Assembly: GCF_000024465.1 (NCBI RefSeq)
Contig: NC_014010.1
Span: 930,001 to 994,000 of the forward strand
Direction: 5' to 3'
Source: Candidatus Puniceispirillum marinum IMCC1322
GTDB taxonomy: Bacteria > Pseudomonadota > Alphaproteobacteria > Puniceispirillales > Puniceispirillaceae
Length of the DNA: 64,000 bases
Under the pieces are notes generated by a model. The model was not told where the DNA came from. It made no database searches and worked only from the letters and a program-made list of their open reading frames with translations. Of this stretch, positions 38,368-47,150 are shown one piece after another (position 1 is the stretch's first letter; each line of letters opens with the position of its first letter). Made by a program: the position numbers and the translations under genes.

Positions 38368-39438
38368 ATGATTGTTTTTGATCAGGCTATTGGTAATGAT
38401 CAAACCATGGGACAAAAACCAAAACATAATCGGTTTGAAGATATCGCCCGACATGCGGGTGTTGGCACCGCAACCGTTGACCGCGTATTGAACGAACGCG
38501 GCGGCGTTAGCGTCAAAACCATGAAAAAGGTGCTGTATAGCGCCCGCACATTGGGAACACGGCGCGTTTTACCCGAAATTGACCAGCGTACATTGCGGAT
38601 CGAAGCGGTGCTGGCACGCAAACATTCGGCCTATTATGACCGGCTGGCAAAAGCCTTTCAGATGGCGGCTAGCTTTGCGAATGTTCCGGTGACTGTCTAT
38701 CGGACGCATATCGATGATGATGCCCCCGACAAGCTGGCGGCGCATGTGCGTGATGTTGCCAGCTATCGGGACGGGATCATCATCTATGGCAACAACCACC
38801 CCAATGTGGCCGCGCAGATCAGTGCGCTGGCACATCAGGTGCCTGTTCTGACCATCAGCACCGACATTCTGCACAGCAACCGGCATTCGCATGTTGGCAT
38901 TAATGACATTGGCGCAGGTCAGTCAGCCGCCAAATTATGCGAGGCCATTTGCCGCGGCGGTGGGCAGGTGCTGGTCATTGCCCCAGAAAAGCACGCCCAG
39001 TCCTTGCAAGACCGGTTTGGCGGCTTTACCGAGTTTTTCAACGTTATGGGAAAGCGCGATCAATTGGTCATTATCAAACGCGAACCAATTCTTGATCACA
39101 CCTTGTCGAAAATACGTAACATCGTGCGTCAAAACCCGAATATCAGAGCACTCTATTCGACAACAAATGACGATATGCTGGAAATGCTATTCAAAAGCCT
39201 GCAAAGCGATACGCAGAATTTTGACTTTGTGAAAATCGTCCATGATCTTGATAAGGAAACCATCACCCATTTGCGATCAGGTCTGATTGATATCGTAATC
39301 GATTCAAATCCGGCGCGTCAGGTTCTGCGCGCTATTGAAATCATCTCGGCGCATCATGGCATGGCAACCGAAAGCATAAGTGAGCTGGTTGATTTCCAGA
39401 TTTTCACTTCGGACAACATTCCCGAAAGTTATTTTTAA
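38368..39438 (+). CDS. LacI-type transcriptional regulator with periplasmic-binding-protein domain
   Basis: 356 aa from ATG 38368 (AGGCAGAAA upstream); an ATG at 38407 is the alternative. The HTH is RFEDIARHAGVGTATVDRVLNERGGVS, followed by a sugar-binding-type domain (type I periplasmic fold: HVGINDIGAGQSAAKLCEAICRGGGQVLVI and NPARQVLRAIEII). Divergent from the DmdA-like gene and upstream of the long catabolic array. It most likely represses one or both until a pathway compound binds. Confidence 0.85.
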   Translation: MIVFDQAIGNDQTMGQKPKHNRFEDIARHAGVGTATVDRVLNERGGVSVKTMKKVLYSARTLGTRRVLPEIDQRTLRIEAVLARKHSAYYDRLAKAFQMAASFANVPVTVYRTHIDDDAPDKLAAHVRDVASYRDGIIIYGNNHPNVAAQISALAHQVPVLTISTDILHSNRHSHVGINDIGAGQSAAKLCEAICRGGGQVLVIAPEKHAQSLQDRFGGFTEFFNVMGKRDQLVIIKREPILDHTLSKIRNIVRQNPNIRALYSTTNDDMLEMLFKSLQSDTQNFDFVKIVHDLDKETITHLRSGLIDIVIDSNPARQVLRAIEIISAHHGMATESISELVDFQIFTSDNIPESYF

Positions 39439-39745
39439 GCATCATCCGGCTAGAGTGACGCGAAAGCCGAAAGATGATCACGGGATTAAAGCATCATCCG
39501 GCTAGAGCGACGCGAAAGCCGAAAGATGACCGCGGGATTTAAGCATCATCCGGCTAGAGCGGCGCGAAAGCCGAAAGATGATCGCGGAATTTAAGCATCA
39601 TCCGGCTAGAGCGACGCGAAAGCCGAAAGATGACCGCGGGATTAAAGCATCATCCGGCTAGAGCGACGCGAAAGCCGAAAGATGATCGCGGGATTAAAGC
39701 ATCATCCGGCTAGAGCGACGCGAAAGCCGAAAGATGATCGCGGCA
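39439..39745 (+). repeat. Six tandem copies of a 52-bp hairpin-forming repeat
   Basis: Units start at 39439, 39491, 39543, 39595, 39647 and 39699, spaced exactly 52 bp; the last is cut after about 47 bases. Copies differ at a few positions (for example GATGATC/GATGACC, CGACGCG/TGACGCG/GGCGCG). Each unit can pair ATCATC-CGGCT with AGCCG-AAA-GATGAT around a 13-base loop. Period 52 is not a multiple of 3, so this is not a coding repeat. It fills most of the 400-base gap between the LacI-type regulator and the next gene; 39746-39838 shows no further feature. Confidence 0.95.
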
Positions 39746-39838
39746 AACAAGCCTTATCATATGATGTTTTTTGATCAATTTTTGACTGTCTTATTCGCCC
39801 TAGTTATTGCTTTGCTGATCGCTATGGGGAGTAACGAT

Positions 39839-40633
39839 ATGAGACCTGACAAAACCGAACTTGCGGCGCTGGCAGACCTGCTTGCCAACACATGGCCAGA
39901 CCCGTCAAAGCCCGTAGCATTAAAGCCGCACCAGTTTCCGCAAAACCGCTTTGAGGCCTATTTTGTGCAGGATCGCATGTTCGACGCGCTGAATGAAAGT
40001 CTGGCCGGGTGGAAAGTGGGGGCGACCAGCGCCCAGATGCGGGCATTGGATGGACATGATGATATCATTCCCGGGCGCATTGCGTCATCAACATGCTATG
40101 TCGGCACGCATATGACATTACCGATTGCCCGCTTTCCAAATGCACGTGTTGAAACCGAATTTGCATTCCGCCTGACGGAAACGCCAGAGCTGCGCAAAAC
40201 ACCATGGCGCGCCGAGGATATGGCCGAGATCATGACATTGCATCCCGCCATTGAAATTATCGGCAACCGCTATCAGGTCGAAGGCGCCAGCAAAGCACAA
40301 AATTCACTGCTGACAATCGCTGATAATGGCGGCGGCATGGCGTTTGTGTTTGGCGACCCGGTTGATGACTGGCAGGATCTGGATTTTCAGCATCATAACA
40401 TCACCTTGCGCGTTGACGACAAGGCAGCTGCGGAAAATTTCCTTGGTGATATGCGCTGTGTGCCAGCACAAGCCGCCGCCGATCTGGTCAATCATCTGGC
40501 AAGCCGTAATATTTCAATGCAGGCAGACGACTTTCTTTCAACCGGTGCGGCAACCGTGCCGCAACCTTTTGTGGCTGGCAGCACAGTGCATGCTGATTTT
40601 GGCACGCTGGGCGTGATCGAGTTGACATTTTAG
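39839..40633 (+). CDS. 2-keto-4-pentenoate hydratase-like protein (MhpD/FAH-like fold)
   Basis: 264 aa from ATG 39839, where GGGGAG precedes the start; the open frame continues back to 39734 into the repeat array. Motifs of the hydratase family: GWKVGATSAQMRALDG, VETEFAFRL (metal-binding E-x-E), HPAIEIIGNRY, TIADNGGGMAFVFGDP, STGAATVPQPFVAGSTVHADFGTLGVIELTF. Known members hydrate dienols after meta-cleavage of aromatics or act as decarboxylases. It heads a co-oriented array of catabolic genes. Confidence 0.8.
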   Translation: MRPDKTELAALADLLANTWPDPSKPVALKPHQFPQNRFEAYFVQDRMFDALNESLAGWKVGATSAQMRALDGHDDIIPGRIASSTCYVGTHMTLPIARFPNARVETEFAFRLTETPELRKTPWRAEDMAEIMTLHPAIEIIGNRYQVEGASKAQNSLLTIADNGGGMAFVFGDPVDDWQDLDFQHHNITLRVDDKAAAENFLGDMRCVPAQAAADLVNHLASRNISMQADDFLSTGAATVPQPFVAGSTVHADFGTLGVIELTF

Positions 40634-40660
40634 AAAGTGCATAACGTGACTGATACGGTA

Positions 40661-41110
40661 ATGGCAGATATTCTGGTTCTGAACGGTCCCAATCTTAATA
40701 TGCTGGGCACGCGTGAGCCGCATATCTATGGCCACATGACATTGGACGAAATCGAAACCGCAAGTCGCAAAAAAGCCGATAGTCTGGGGCTTTCATTGGA
40801 TTGGTTTCAGTCAAATAGCGAAAGCGCCCTGATCACCCGACTACAACAGGCCAGCCAGAATAGACGTGCCATTATCATTAATGCTGCCGCCTATACACAT
40901 ACATCCTATGCGGTGCGCGACGCGCTGGCCTTATTTGACGGCCCCAAGGTCGAAGTGCATTTATCAAAGAATTTCAATCGCGAGTCCTTTCGCCAGATCA
41001 GCACCATCTCGCCTATATGCGATGGCACGATCGTGGGCTTTGGCTTCCATTCGTATCTGCTAGGCATTCAGGCGATAGAATCATTACTTAACCCAGAATC
41101 AAAGAGGTAA
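40661..41110 (+). CDS. aroQ: Type II 3-dehydroquinate dehydratase
   Basis: 149 aa, the expected length. Opening ILVLNGPNLNMLGTREPHIYG with the catalytic Tyr in HIYG, then DWFQSNSESALITRLQ, INAAAYTHTSYAVRDAL, VEVHLSKNFNRESFRQISTISPICDGTIVGFGFHSYLLGI with catalytic His and the lid arginine. The ATG at 40661 fits the family; a GTG frame reaches 40637. It interconverts 3-dehydroquinate and 3-dehydroshikimate. In a catabolic array this suggests quinate/shikimate use rather than, or as well as, aromatic amino-acid synthesis. Confidence 0.92.
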   Translation: MADILVLNGPNLNMLGTREPHIYGHMTLDEIETASRKKADSLGLSLDWFQSNSESALITRLQQASQNRRAIIINAAAYTHTSYAVRDALALFDGPKVEVHLSKNFNRESFRQISTISPICDGTIVGFGFHSYLLGIQAIESLLNPESKR

Positions 41111-41112
41111 AC

Positions 41113-42057
41113 ATGACTCCAGTATATTCAAACATAATGGTGATGGGTGCAGGTGGCATGGGCGCCTTGTTCGGCATGATTCTGGATGAAGGCGGCATGA
41201 ATGTAACGCTGGTCGATAGTGATACAGCACATGTGGCGGCGATCCAGAAAGACGGATTGAAGGTTTCGGGCCTTGGCGGCGAACGGAGCCGCATTATGGA
41301 TGCCGTGACCTCACCCGACGACATTACCGATATCGATATCGTGCTGGTGCAATGCAAAGGCACAGCCACCAGAGCCGCCGCCGAAAGCATGAAACATCTG
41401 GCAAAGCAGAACGCCATATTCATCAGCTTCCAGAATGGGCTGGGAAATGAGGATATTCTTGCTGAGGTTCTGGGGCCTGAAAATGTGCTTGGCGGTCTGA
41501 CATCAATGGCTGGTGCAAAGCTGGGCTTAGGCCATATTCAGGATTTTGACCGCGTGCCAACATATATCGGCGAAATGGAGGGCGGCATATCGGCACGGGT
41601 CGAAGCGATTGCCAAAGCTTTGAGTGCCGCCGGACTGGAAACCAAACCAAGCGCAGATATCACTGCCGATATCTGGAAAAAACTGATTGGCAATCTGTCC
41701 ATGAGCGCAGTCTCGGGTATCACCAATCTGACCAGTACCGAGATTCTCTCTGTCGAAAGCTTAAAGAATCTATGCTACCGTGCGCTTGACGAAGCGATTA
41801 GCATCGCCAAATCGCAGAATGTAAATCTGGATAAGGATGAAGTCATCGCAGGGTTGCAAATAATGACCCAGCCAGGGGGAACCGGCGACAATAAATCGTC
41901 GTTATGTCTCGACATTCTTGCCCAACGGCAAAGCGAGATTGAATTTATTTATGGTCGTCCGTTGGCGCTGGCCAAACAAGCCAATCTGAATGTACCAACC
42001 TTGCAGACATTATATGGCCTAGTTAAAGGCATCGAAACACATTACGTGAAGGGATAG
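41113..42057 (+). CDS. Ketopantoate reductase (PanE/ApbA)-family protein
   Basis: 314 aa, NADPH-dependent reductase fold. GAGGMGALFGMILDEGGMNVTLVDSD (residues 12-37) binds the nucleotide; FQNGLGNEDILAEVLG and ADITADIWKKLIGNLSMSAVSGITNLTSTEI carry the usual Asn, Lys and Asn of the catalytic region. AGAGGTAAAC precedes the ATG. Starts 2 bases after aroQ, so clearly in the operon. Because of that context it may act on a pathway keto acid rather than ketopantoate. Confidence 0.85.
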   Translation: MTPVYSNIMVMGAGGMGALFGMILDEGGMNVTLVDSDTAHVAAIQKDGLKVSGLGGERSRIMDAVTSPDDITDIDIVLVQCKGTATRAAAESMKHLAKQNAIFISFQNGLGNEDILAEVLGPENVLGGLTSMAGAKLGLGHIQDFDRVPTYIGEMEGGISARVEAIAKALSAAGLETKPSADITADIWKKLIGNLSMSAVSGITNLTSTEILSVESLKNLCYRALDEAISIAKSQNVNLDKDEVIAGLQIMTQPGGTGDNKSSLCLDILAQRQSEIEFIYGRPLALAKQANLNVPTLQTLYGLVKGIETHYVKG

Positions 42058-42063
42058 AATATT

Positions 42064-42867
42064 ATGCAATCTGATAACGGACAGCCAGCTTCCGATACAT
42101 CACTGGCAGGCAAGACAGCTATCATCACAGGCGGGTCACGCGGCATCGGGATGGCGATTGCCAAGAGACTGGCCGCCAGTGGTGCCCATATCATGATTCT
42201 GGGATCAAACGCCGAACATCTGGCACAGGCTAAGGCCAGCATAGCGGGAACGGTGGCGACGCACGCCGCCGATCTGCGGACATTGGCAGGATGTGAAAGC
42301 GCCTTTGCCGCCTTTCAATCGCATTATGAAAAATGTGATATTTTCGTGCATAGTGCTGGCGCGACCAAAGGCGGGGTGTTTCCCGCCCAGCCTGATGACG
42401 ATTTCATCGACGGGTTTGCGCTGAAATTCCATGCTGGCGTGCGCTTGTCACGGCTGTTCTGGCCGATGCTGAAAGCGGCGCATGGCACCGCCATCATGAT
42501 TATTGGGGGGGCATCAAGAACGCCTGATGCCAGCTTTATGGTTGGCGGTGCGGTCAATGCGGCACTGGCCAACTATACCAAGGCGCTTGCCGGACAAGGC
42601 AATATGGATGATGTCAATGTCAACTGGATCAATCCGGGGCAGACCGAAACCGAGCGCTTGCAAATGTTGCTGGAAACACGCGCCCGCGACGAAGGCAAAA
42701 CAGTCGATGATGTACGCGCCGAACGGATGCAGGGCGAAGGTATCCGCCGACTTGGCCAGCCTGATGATGTCGCCAGTCTGGTGCATTATCTGTGTCAGGA
42801 CGAAGCCCGCCATATTCAAGGTACGGGCATTAGTGTCGATGGTGGTGCCACGAAGGGTTACTTCTGA
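42064..42867 (+). CDS. Short-chain dehydrogenase/reductase (SDR)
   Basis: 267 aa. Cofactor motif TGGSRGIGMAIAKRLAASG near residue 19, HSAGATKGG near 95. The catalytic region is atypical: the usual YxxxK is read as NYTKALAGQG (SFMVGGAVNAALANYTKAL), with no clear Tyr-x3-Lys. C-terminal GTGISVDGGATKG. The stop TGA overlaps the next ATG (TGATG). A dehydrogenase or a non-canonical SDR in the catabolic array. Confidence 0.82.
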   Translation: MQSDNGQPASDTSLAGKTAIITGGSRGIGMAIAKRLAASGAHIMILGSNAEHLAQAKASIAGTVATHAADLRTLAGCESAFAAFQSHYEKCDIFVHSAGATKGGVFPAQPDDDFIDGFALKFHAGVRLSRLFWPMLKAAHGTAIMIIGGASRTPDASFMVGGAVNAALANYTKALAGQGNMDDVNVNWINPGQTETERLQMLLETRARDEGKTVDDVRAERMQGEGIRRLGQPDDVASLVHYLCQDEARHIQGTGISVDGGATKGYF

Positions 42868-44036
42868 TGCAATTTGCGCTGGATGATCAGCAACGGCTTC
42901 TGGTGCGGACAATCCGCGATTTTGTGAAACGCGAATTGATGCCGCTTGAAGATAGGGTCGAGGCAGATGGGTTTCTGGCTGATGATATTGCCGCCGAGAT
43001 ACAGCAGAAATCGCGCGATCTGGGGCTATATGCGGTCAATATACCAACCGCATATGGCGGCGGTGGTTTGTCGGTTTTTGACTGGATGCTGGCCGAAGAA
43101 CAATATGGCTATACCAGCGATATTCTGATCCGGCGCGCCTTTGGTAATGTCTATGAAATCCTGCTTGAAGGGAATGCCGAACAGATCGAGACCTATCTTT
43201 TGCCGACTGTGCGTGGCGAGCGCACCTGTTCGGTCGCCTTTACCGAACCTGCCGCCGGGTCGGACGCCGCCAGTATCAAGACACGCGCTGTGCGTGATGG
43301 CGATGACTGGATTTTGAACGGAGCCAAACATTTCATTTCAGACGGGCTTTATTCGGACTTTTTTGTCGTGACGGCGGTGACTGACCCCGATGCCGGATAT
43401 AACGGCATTTCCACCTTTATCGTCGAAAAAGGCATGTCCGGATTCAATGTTGGCCGCGATCAGCCAATGATGGGATTGCGTGGCACCTCGCATGTTGAAA
43501 TGAGCTTTGACGATGTACGGTTATCGCAAGCTCATCTGCTGGGCCCCGAAGGCAAAGGGTTGAAAATGGCTTTGTCGACTTTAGGGCGGGTCAGGCTGGC
43601 ACAGGTGGCTGCACGCGCAACCGGCAAGGCCACGCATATCATGGATTTGATGCTGGAACATGCCCGCGAGCGCAAACAATTTGGCGCCCAGATCGGCACC
43701 TTTCAGATGGTTCAGCAGATGCTGGCAGACTCGGCTATGGACATTAACGCGACTCGGCTGGCCTTATGGCAGACCGCCAGCCGGATTGATAATGGTGAAG
43801 ATCCACGCGCCAATATTTCGATGCTGAAAGTGCAGGCCGCCGAAATGCTGGGGCATGTGGTAGATCGCGCCGTACAGATTTTTGGCGGCATGGGCTATTG
43901 CCGCGATCTGCCGATTGAACGCTATTACCGTGATGCCCGTATTTACCGGATTTATGACGGCGCATCGGAAATTCATCGGGTGGTCATGGCCAAGAGCCTG
44001 ATGAAAGGCGACACATCCCTTTACAGCGTTGAATAG
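42867..44036 (+). CDS. Acyl-CoA dehydrogenase
   Basis: FAD-dependent acyl-CoA dehydrogenase, 389 aa. N-terminal helical domain; CSVAFTEPAAGSDAASIKTRAVRDGDDWILNGAKHFISDG (FAD/substrate region, residues 112-152); GLRGTSHVEMSFDDVR; ERKQFGAQIGTFQMVQQMLADSAM; FGGMGYCRDLPIERYYRDARIYRIYDGASEIHRVVMA. The YDGASEIH motif has Asp where many family members have the catalytic Glu, as in ACAD10/11-like proteins. Translationally coupled to the SDR upstream. Confidence 0.92.
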   Translation: MQFALDDQQRLLVRTIRDFVKRELMPLEDRVEADGFLADDIAAEIQQKSRDLGLYAVNIPTAYGGGGLSVFDWMLAEEQYGYTSDILIRRAFGNVYEILLEGNAEQIETYLLPTVRGERTCSVAFTEPAAGSDAASIKTRAVRDGDDWILNGAKHFISDGLYSDFFVVTAVTDPDAGYNGISTFIVEKGMSGFNVGRDQPMMGLRGTSHVEMSFDDVRLSQAHLLGPEGKGLKMALSTLGRVRLAQVAARATGKATHIMDLMLEHARERKQFGAQIGTFQMVQQMLADSAMDINATRLALWQTASRIDNGEDPRANISMLKVQAAEMLGHVVDRAVQIFGGMGYCRDLPIERYYRDARIYRIYDGASEIHRVVMAKSLMKGDTSLYSVE

Positions 44037-44078
44037 GCAGACAGCACTATATGATGAAAGCTAGAACGGAATTGAATA

Positions 44079-45614
44079 ATGAGTGATGATAAATTCATTT
44101 CGGCAGATCAGGCCGCTGATCTGATCTCCGACAATGCCACAATCGGTCTGATTGGCGGCGGCGGCGGGCTGGTCGAAGCAACAAGCCTGCACGCGGCAGT
44201 CGAGAGACGTTTTCTGGACTCAGGCCATCCACGCGGGCTGACCTGTATTCATGCGCTTGGCATCGGTGATCGCGACAGCCGCGGTATGAACCGCTTTGCG
44301 CATAAGGACATGACCCGCCGCGTGATTGGCGGCCATTGGGTCTGGTCGCCACGAATGCAGGAGATGGCGCGGCATAACGAGATTGAAGCCTATGTTCTGC
44401 CTGGTGGCGTGATGATGCAATTAATGCGGGAAGTGGCCGCCGGACGCCCGGGATTGATTACGCATGTCGGGCTTGGCACCTTTGTTGACCCCCGGCTTGA
44501 TGGCGGGCGCATGAATAGCGCTGCCACAGATAAACTGGTCGAAGTCATGACTATCGACGGCAAAGATTATCTGCGCTATCTGCCAATACCCGTTGATGTG
44601 GCATTGTTGCGCGGGTCTGTCGCCGATGAAGATGGCAATATCTCGCTAGAAGAAGAACCTGCCAATCTGGATATCTATGCGATGGCAGCCGCCGCACATA
44701 ATAGTGGCGGCAAGGTCATTTTTCAGGTCAAACGCAAAGTCGTCCGCGGCAGTCTGCCAGCGCGTGAAGTGCGGATTCCGTCAGCGCTGGTCGATGCGGT
44801 GGTGATCGATTCCGGACAAAGACAGGGCTATGAGCTGGTCTATGACGCGGCTGTATCAGGCCAGAAAGTCAACCCCAACGTTCCCCGCGATATGCCCGCC
44901 TTTTCGGCACGCATGGTGATTGCACGGCGCGCGCGCACCGAACTGCATGATGGGGCGGTGGTAAATTACGGTTTCGGCATTCCCGATCAGGTGGCCAAAA
45001 TTGTTGCCGCCGAACATGCCGAAGGACGCTATTATCAGACCATCGAGCATGGCACCTATGGCGGTACCTTGTTGGATGGTGATCTGTTTGGCTATGCGCT
45101 TAATCCCAGCTCTATGATTGATGGCCCGTCACAATTTGATTTCTATTCGGGTGGGGGGCTGGATATCGCCTTTCTTGGCTTTGGTGAAATTGATGCGCAT
45201 GGCAATGTTAATGTATCGAAACTGGCTGGTAATACGGTGGGGCCAGGCGGCTTTATCGATATCGCGCAAAATGCGGCAAAGGTCGTGTTCTGCGGTACCT
45301 TTGATACAGGTGGTGCCAAACTGGCCGTTGGCGATGGCACTTTATCGGTGATCACTCCGGGCAGGATCGGCAAATTCAAACAGGATGTTGACCAGATCAC
45401 CTTTTCCGGATCACAGGCTTTGCGCCAGAAACAGGATATCCTGTATGTCACCGAACGGGCGGTTTTCAAACTGACCGCAGCTGGCATATGCCTGATTGAG
45501 ATTGCGCCCGGTATCGATCTGCAAGAAAATATTCTGGACAAAATGGCATTCACACCACTTATCGCCGATGATCTAAAAATCATGGATTCATCATTTTTTA
45601 CGGAGACTTTGTAA
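44079..45614 (+). CDS. Acyl-CoA:carboxylate CoA-transferase (YdiF/propionate CoA-transferase type)
   Basis: Single-chain class I CoA-transferase with alpha and beta domains fused, 511 aa. N-terminal domain starts SADQAADLISDNATIGLIGGGGGLVEATSLHAAVERRF; the C-terminal domain begins RRARTELHDGAVVNYGFGIPDQV, with the probable catalytic Glu in QTIEHGTYGG (about residue 323). Moves CoA from an acyl-CoA donor to a carboxylic acid and so can activate the acid substrate of the neighbouring acyl-CoA dehydrogenase without ATP. Stop overlaps the next start (TAATG). Confidence 0.9.
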   Translation: MSDDKFISADQAADLISDNATIGLIGGGGGLVEATSLHAAVERRFLDSGHPRGLTCIHALGIGDRDSRGMNRFAHKDMTRRVIGGHWVWSPRMQEMARHNEIEAYVLPGGVMMQLMREVAAGRPGLITHVGLGTFVDPRLDGGRMNSAATDKLVEVMTIDGKDYLRYLPIPVDVALLRGSVADEDGNISLEEEPANLDIYAMAAAAHNSGGKVIFQVKRKVVRGSLPAREVRIPSALVDAVVIDSGQRQGYELVYDAAVSGQKVNPNVPRDMPAFSARMVIARRARTELHDGAVVNYGFGIPDQVAKIVAAEHAEGRYYQTIEHGTYGGTLLDGDLFGYALNPSSMIDGPSQFDFYSGGGLDIAFLGFGEIDAHGNVNVSKLAGNTVGPGGFIDIAQNAAKVVFCGTFDTGGAKLAVGDGTLSVITPGRIGKFKQDVDQITFSGSQALRQKQDILYVTERAVFKLTAAGICLIEIAPGIDLQENILDKMAFTPLIADDLKIMDSSFFTETL

Positions 45615-46654
45615 TGCGTCCTGTCAAAATCGGCCTCGTCGGTGCAGGCGTTATCGGCAAACGCCATGTTGAAGCGCTTGGCCAGATAACAGAAGGTGAA
45701 CTGGTTGCCATCGCCGACCCGTTGCCAGCGGCGGCTGAATATGCGGTTTCACTTGACGTGCCTATCTATAAAAGCGCAGGCGAAATGGCCGCAAAAAGTG
45801 GTGCCGAAGCGATTATCATAGCCACGCCAACCGAACGGCATCTTGACGATGCGATGGCCTGTATGGAAGCCGGTGCGCATTTGCTAATCGAAAAGCCCAT
45901 TACCGCTACGGTGGCAGAGGCAAACCAGATCATCGCCTATTCAACAGAGCATAATCTGCATGTACTGGTCGGGCATCAGCGGCGATATTATCCTTGTGCA
46001 CATAAAGCCAAGCAGATGATCGCCGACGGCGCATTAGGCCAGCTTATCGGCATGACTGGCCAGTGGAATGCCAAAAAGGACACCCCCTATTACGAGCCGG
46101 ACTGGCGCAAGGATGCCAAGGCCGGACCGGTATTGACCAATCTGATCCATGAGATGGATCTGCTTCGCTATATTTGCGGCGATGTCGTGTCGGTATCTGC
46201 CGAAGTCACCAACCATAACCAGAATTTTGACAAGGAAGATGCCGTTGCCATCAGCCTGCGCTTTGCCAATCAGGCGGTTGGCACGTTTCTGTTGTCTGAT
46301 CGCACACCATCACCCTGGACATGGGAATTTGGTATTGGCGAAAGTGACCGGTTTCCGAAAAGCGGCCAGAACAGCATCCGGTTTCTGGGCGCGGATGCGG
46401 CACTGGAATTTCCAAATTTAGTATTATGGCGGCACGACGCAGTACCTGGCGACTGGGGTAATGTCATCAGCGACACGCCGATTGCAACTGATTTTATTGA
46501 TGCCTATCAGGCGCAATGCAGGCATCTTTGCGCGGTTGTGCGGGGCGAAGAACAGCCGCGCATTACCGCAAGCGACGCTACCAAATCATTAATGGCCACA
46601 TTGGCCGTGATGGAATCAGCGCGCAGCGGGCAGCGCGTTACCATGTCACAATAG
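45614..46654 (+). CDS. Gfo/Idh/MocA-family oxidoreductase
   Basis: 346 aa. Rossmann motif VKIGLVGAGVIGKRHVEALGQ, then IIATPTERHLDDAMACMEAGAHLLIEKPITATVAEA with the EKP catalytic lysine, HQRRYYPCAHKAKQMI, and Asp/His pair in LTNLIHEMDLLRYICG. This fold includes inositol, glucose and quinate/shikimate-type dehydrogenases. It sits between the CoA-transferase and MaoC genes, so an NAD(P)-dependent alcohol oxidation of a ring substrate is the best guess. Confidence 0.88.
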   Translation: MRPVKIGLVGAGVIGKRHVEALGQITEGELVAIADPLPAAAEYAVSLDVPIYKSAGEMAAKSGAEAIIIATPTERHLDDAMACMEAGAHLLIEKPITATVAEANQIIAYSTEHNLHVLVGHQRRYYPCAHKAKQMIADGALGQLIGMTGQWNAKKDTPYYEPDWRKDAKAGPVLTNLIHEMDLLRYICGDVVSVSAEVTNHNQNFDKEDAVAISLRFANQAVGTFLLSDRTPSPWTWEFGIGESDRFPKSGQNSIRFLGADAALEFPNLVLWRHDAVPGDWGNVISDTPIATDFIDAYQAQCRHLCAVVRGEEQPRITASDATKSLMATLAVMESARSGQRVTMSQ

Positions 46655-46696
46655 CGATCAATGAAGGATAATGACCATGCGAGGGGAAAGATAGCA

Positions 46697-47128
46697 ATGG
46701 ATGATTTCTATGTAAAAATTGGTGATGAGTCACGCTTTACCAAAACGGTATCTGAAAGCGATGTCTATATGTTTGCTGGTATCACAGGTGATTTTTCACC
46801 TAACCATGTCAATAAATCCTATATGGAAAAATCATCCTATGGCCGGTTGATGGCGCATGGTGCCTTGATGGTTGGCTTCATGTCCACCGTATCGACGATG
46901 GTCATTGCCCATTGCCGCGACGCCGATGAAACACCAGTGTCGGTCGGCTATGACAAGATACGCTTTCTTAAGCCGGTTTTCCTTGGCGATACAGTGTCGC
47001 TGGTTTACCGTATTTCATCGATCGACACGACCCGCCGACGGTCAGTCGGTGATATCGAAATCACCAATCAGGATGACGAGCTGGTTGCTGTTGGCAATCA
47101 TATTTTGCAATGGGTACCAAATAGCTAG
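46697..47128 (+). CDS. MaoC-like (R)-specific enoyl-CoA hydratase
   Basis: Hot-dog fold hydratase, 143 aa from ATG 46697 (GAGGGG upstream; a frame from 46661 has no site). The hydratase-2 motif is intact: FAGITGDFSPNHVNKSYMEKSSYGRLMAHGALMVGFMS with catalytic D and H. It can hydrate the double bond made by the acyl-CoA dehydrogenase in the same array. Confidence 0.88.
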   Translation: MDDFYVKIGDESRFTKTVSESDVYMFAGITGDFSPNHVNKSYMEKSSYGRLMAHGALMVGFMSTVSTMVIAHCRDADETPVSVGYDKIRFLKPVFLGDTVSLVYRISSIDTTRRRSVGDIEITNQDDELVAVGNHILQWVPNS

Positions 47129-47150
47129 GCACTATGCCGGGGAGTGAATC

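Noticed and set aside
39439-39745. CRISPR array interpretation of the 52-bp repeats
   Set aside because: The units are directly contiguous with no unique spacers between conserved repeats, and no cas genes are present.
39734-39838. N-terminal extension of the hydratase-like protein to 39734
   Set aside because: It would begin inside the 52-bp repeat array; the ATG at 39839 has a GGGGAG site and the family N-terminus.
42514-42912. Minus-strand 132-aa ORF across the SDR/acyl-CoA dehydrogenase junction
   Set aside because: Crosses two well-supported coupled genes on the plus strand.
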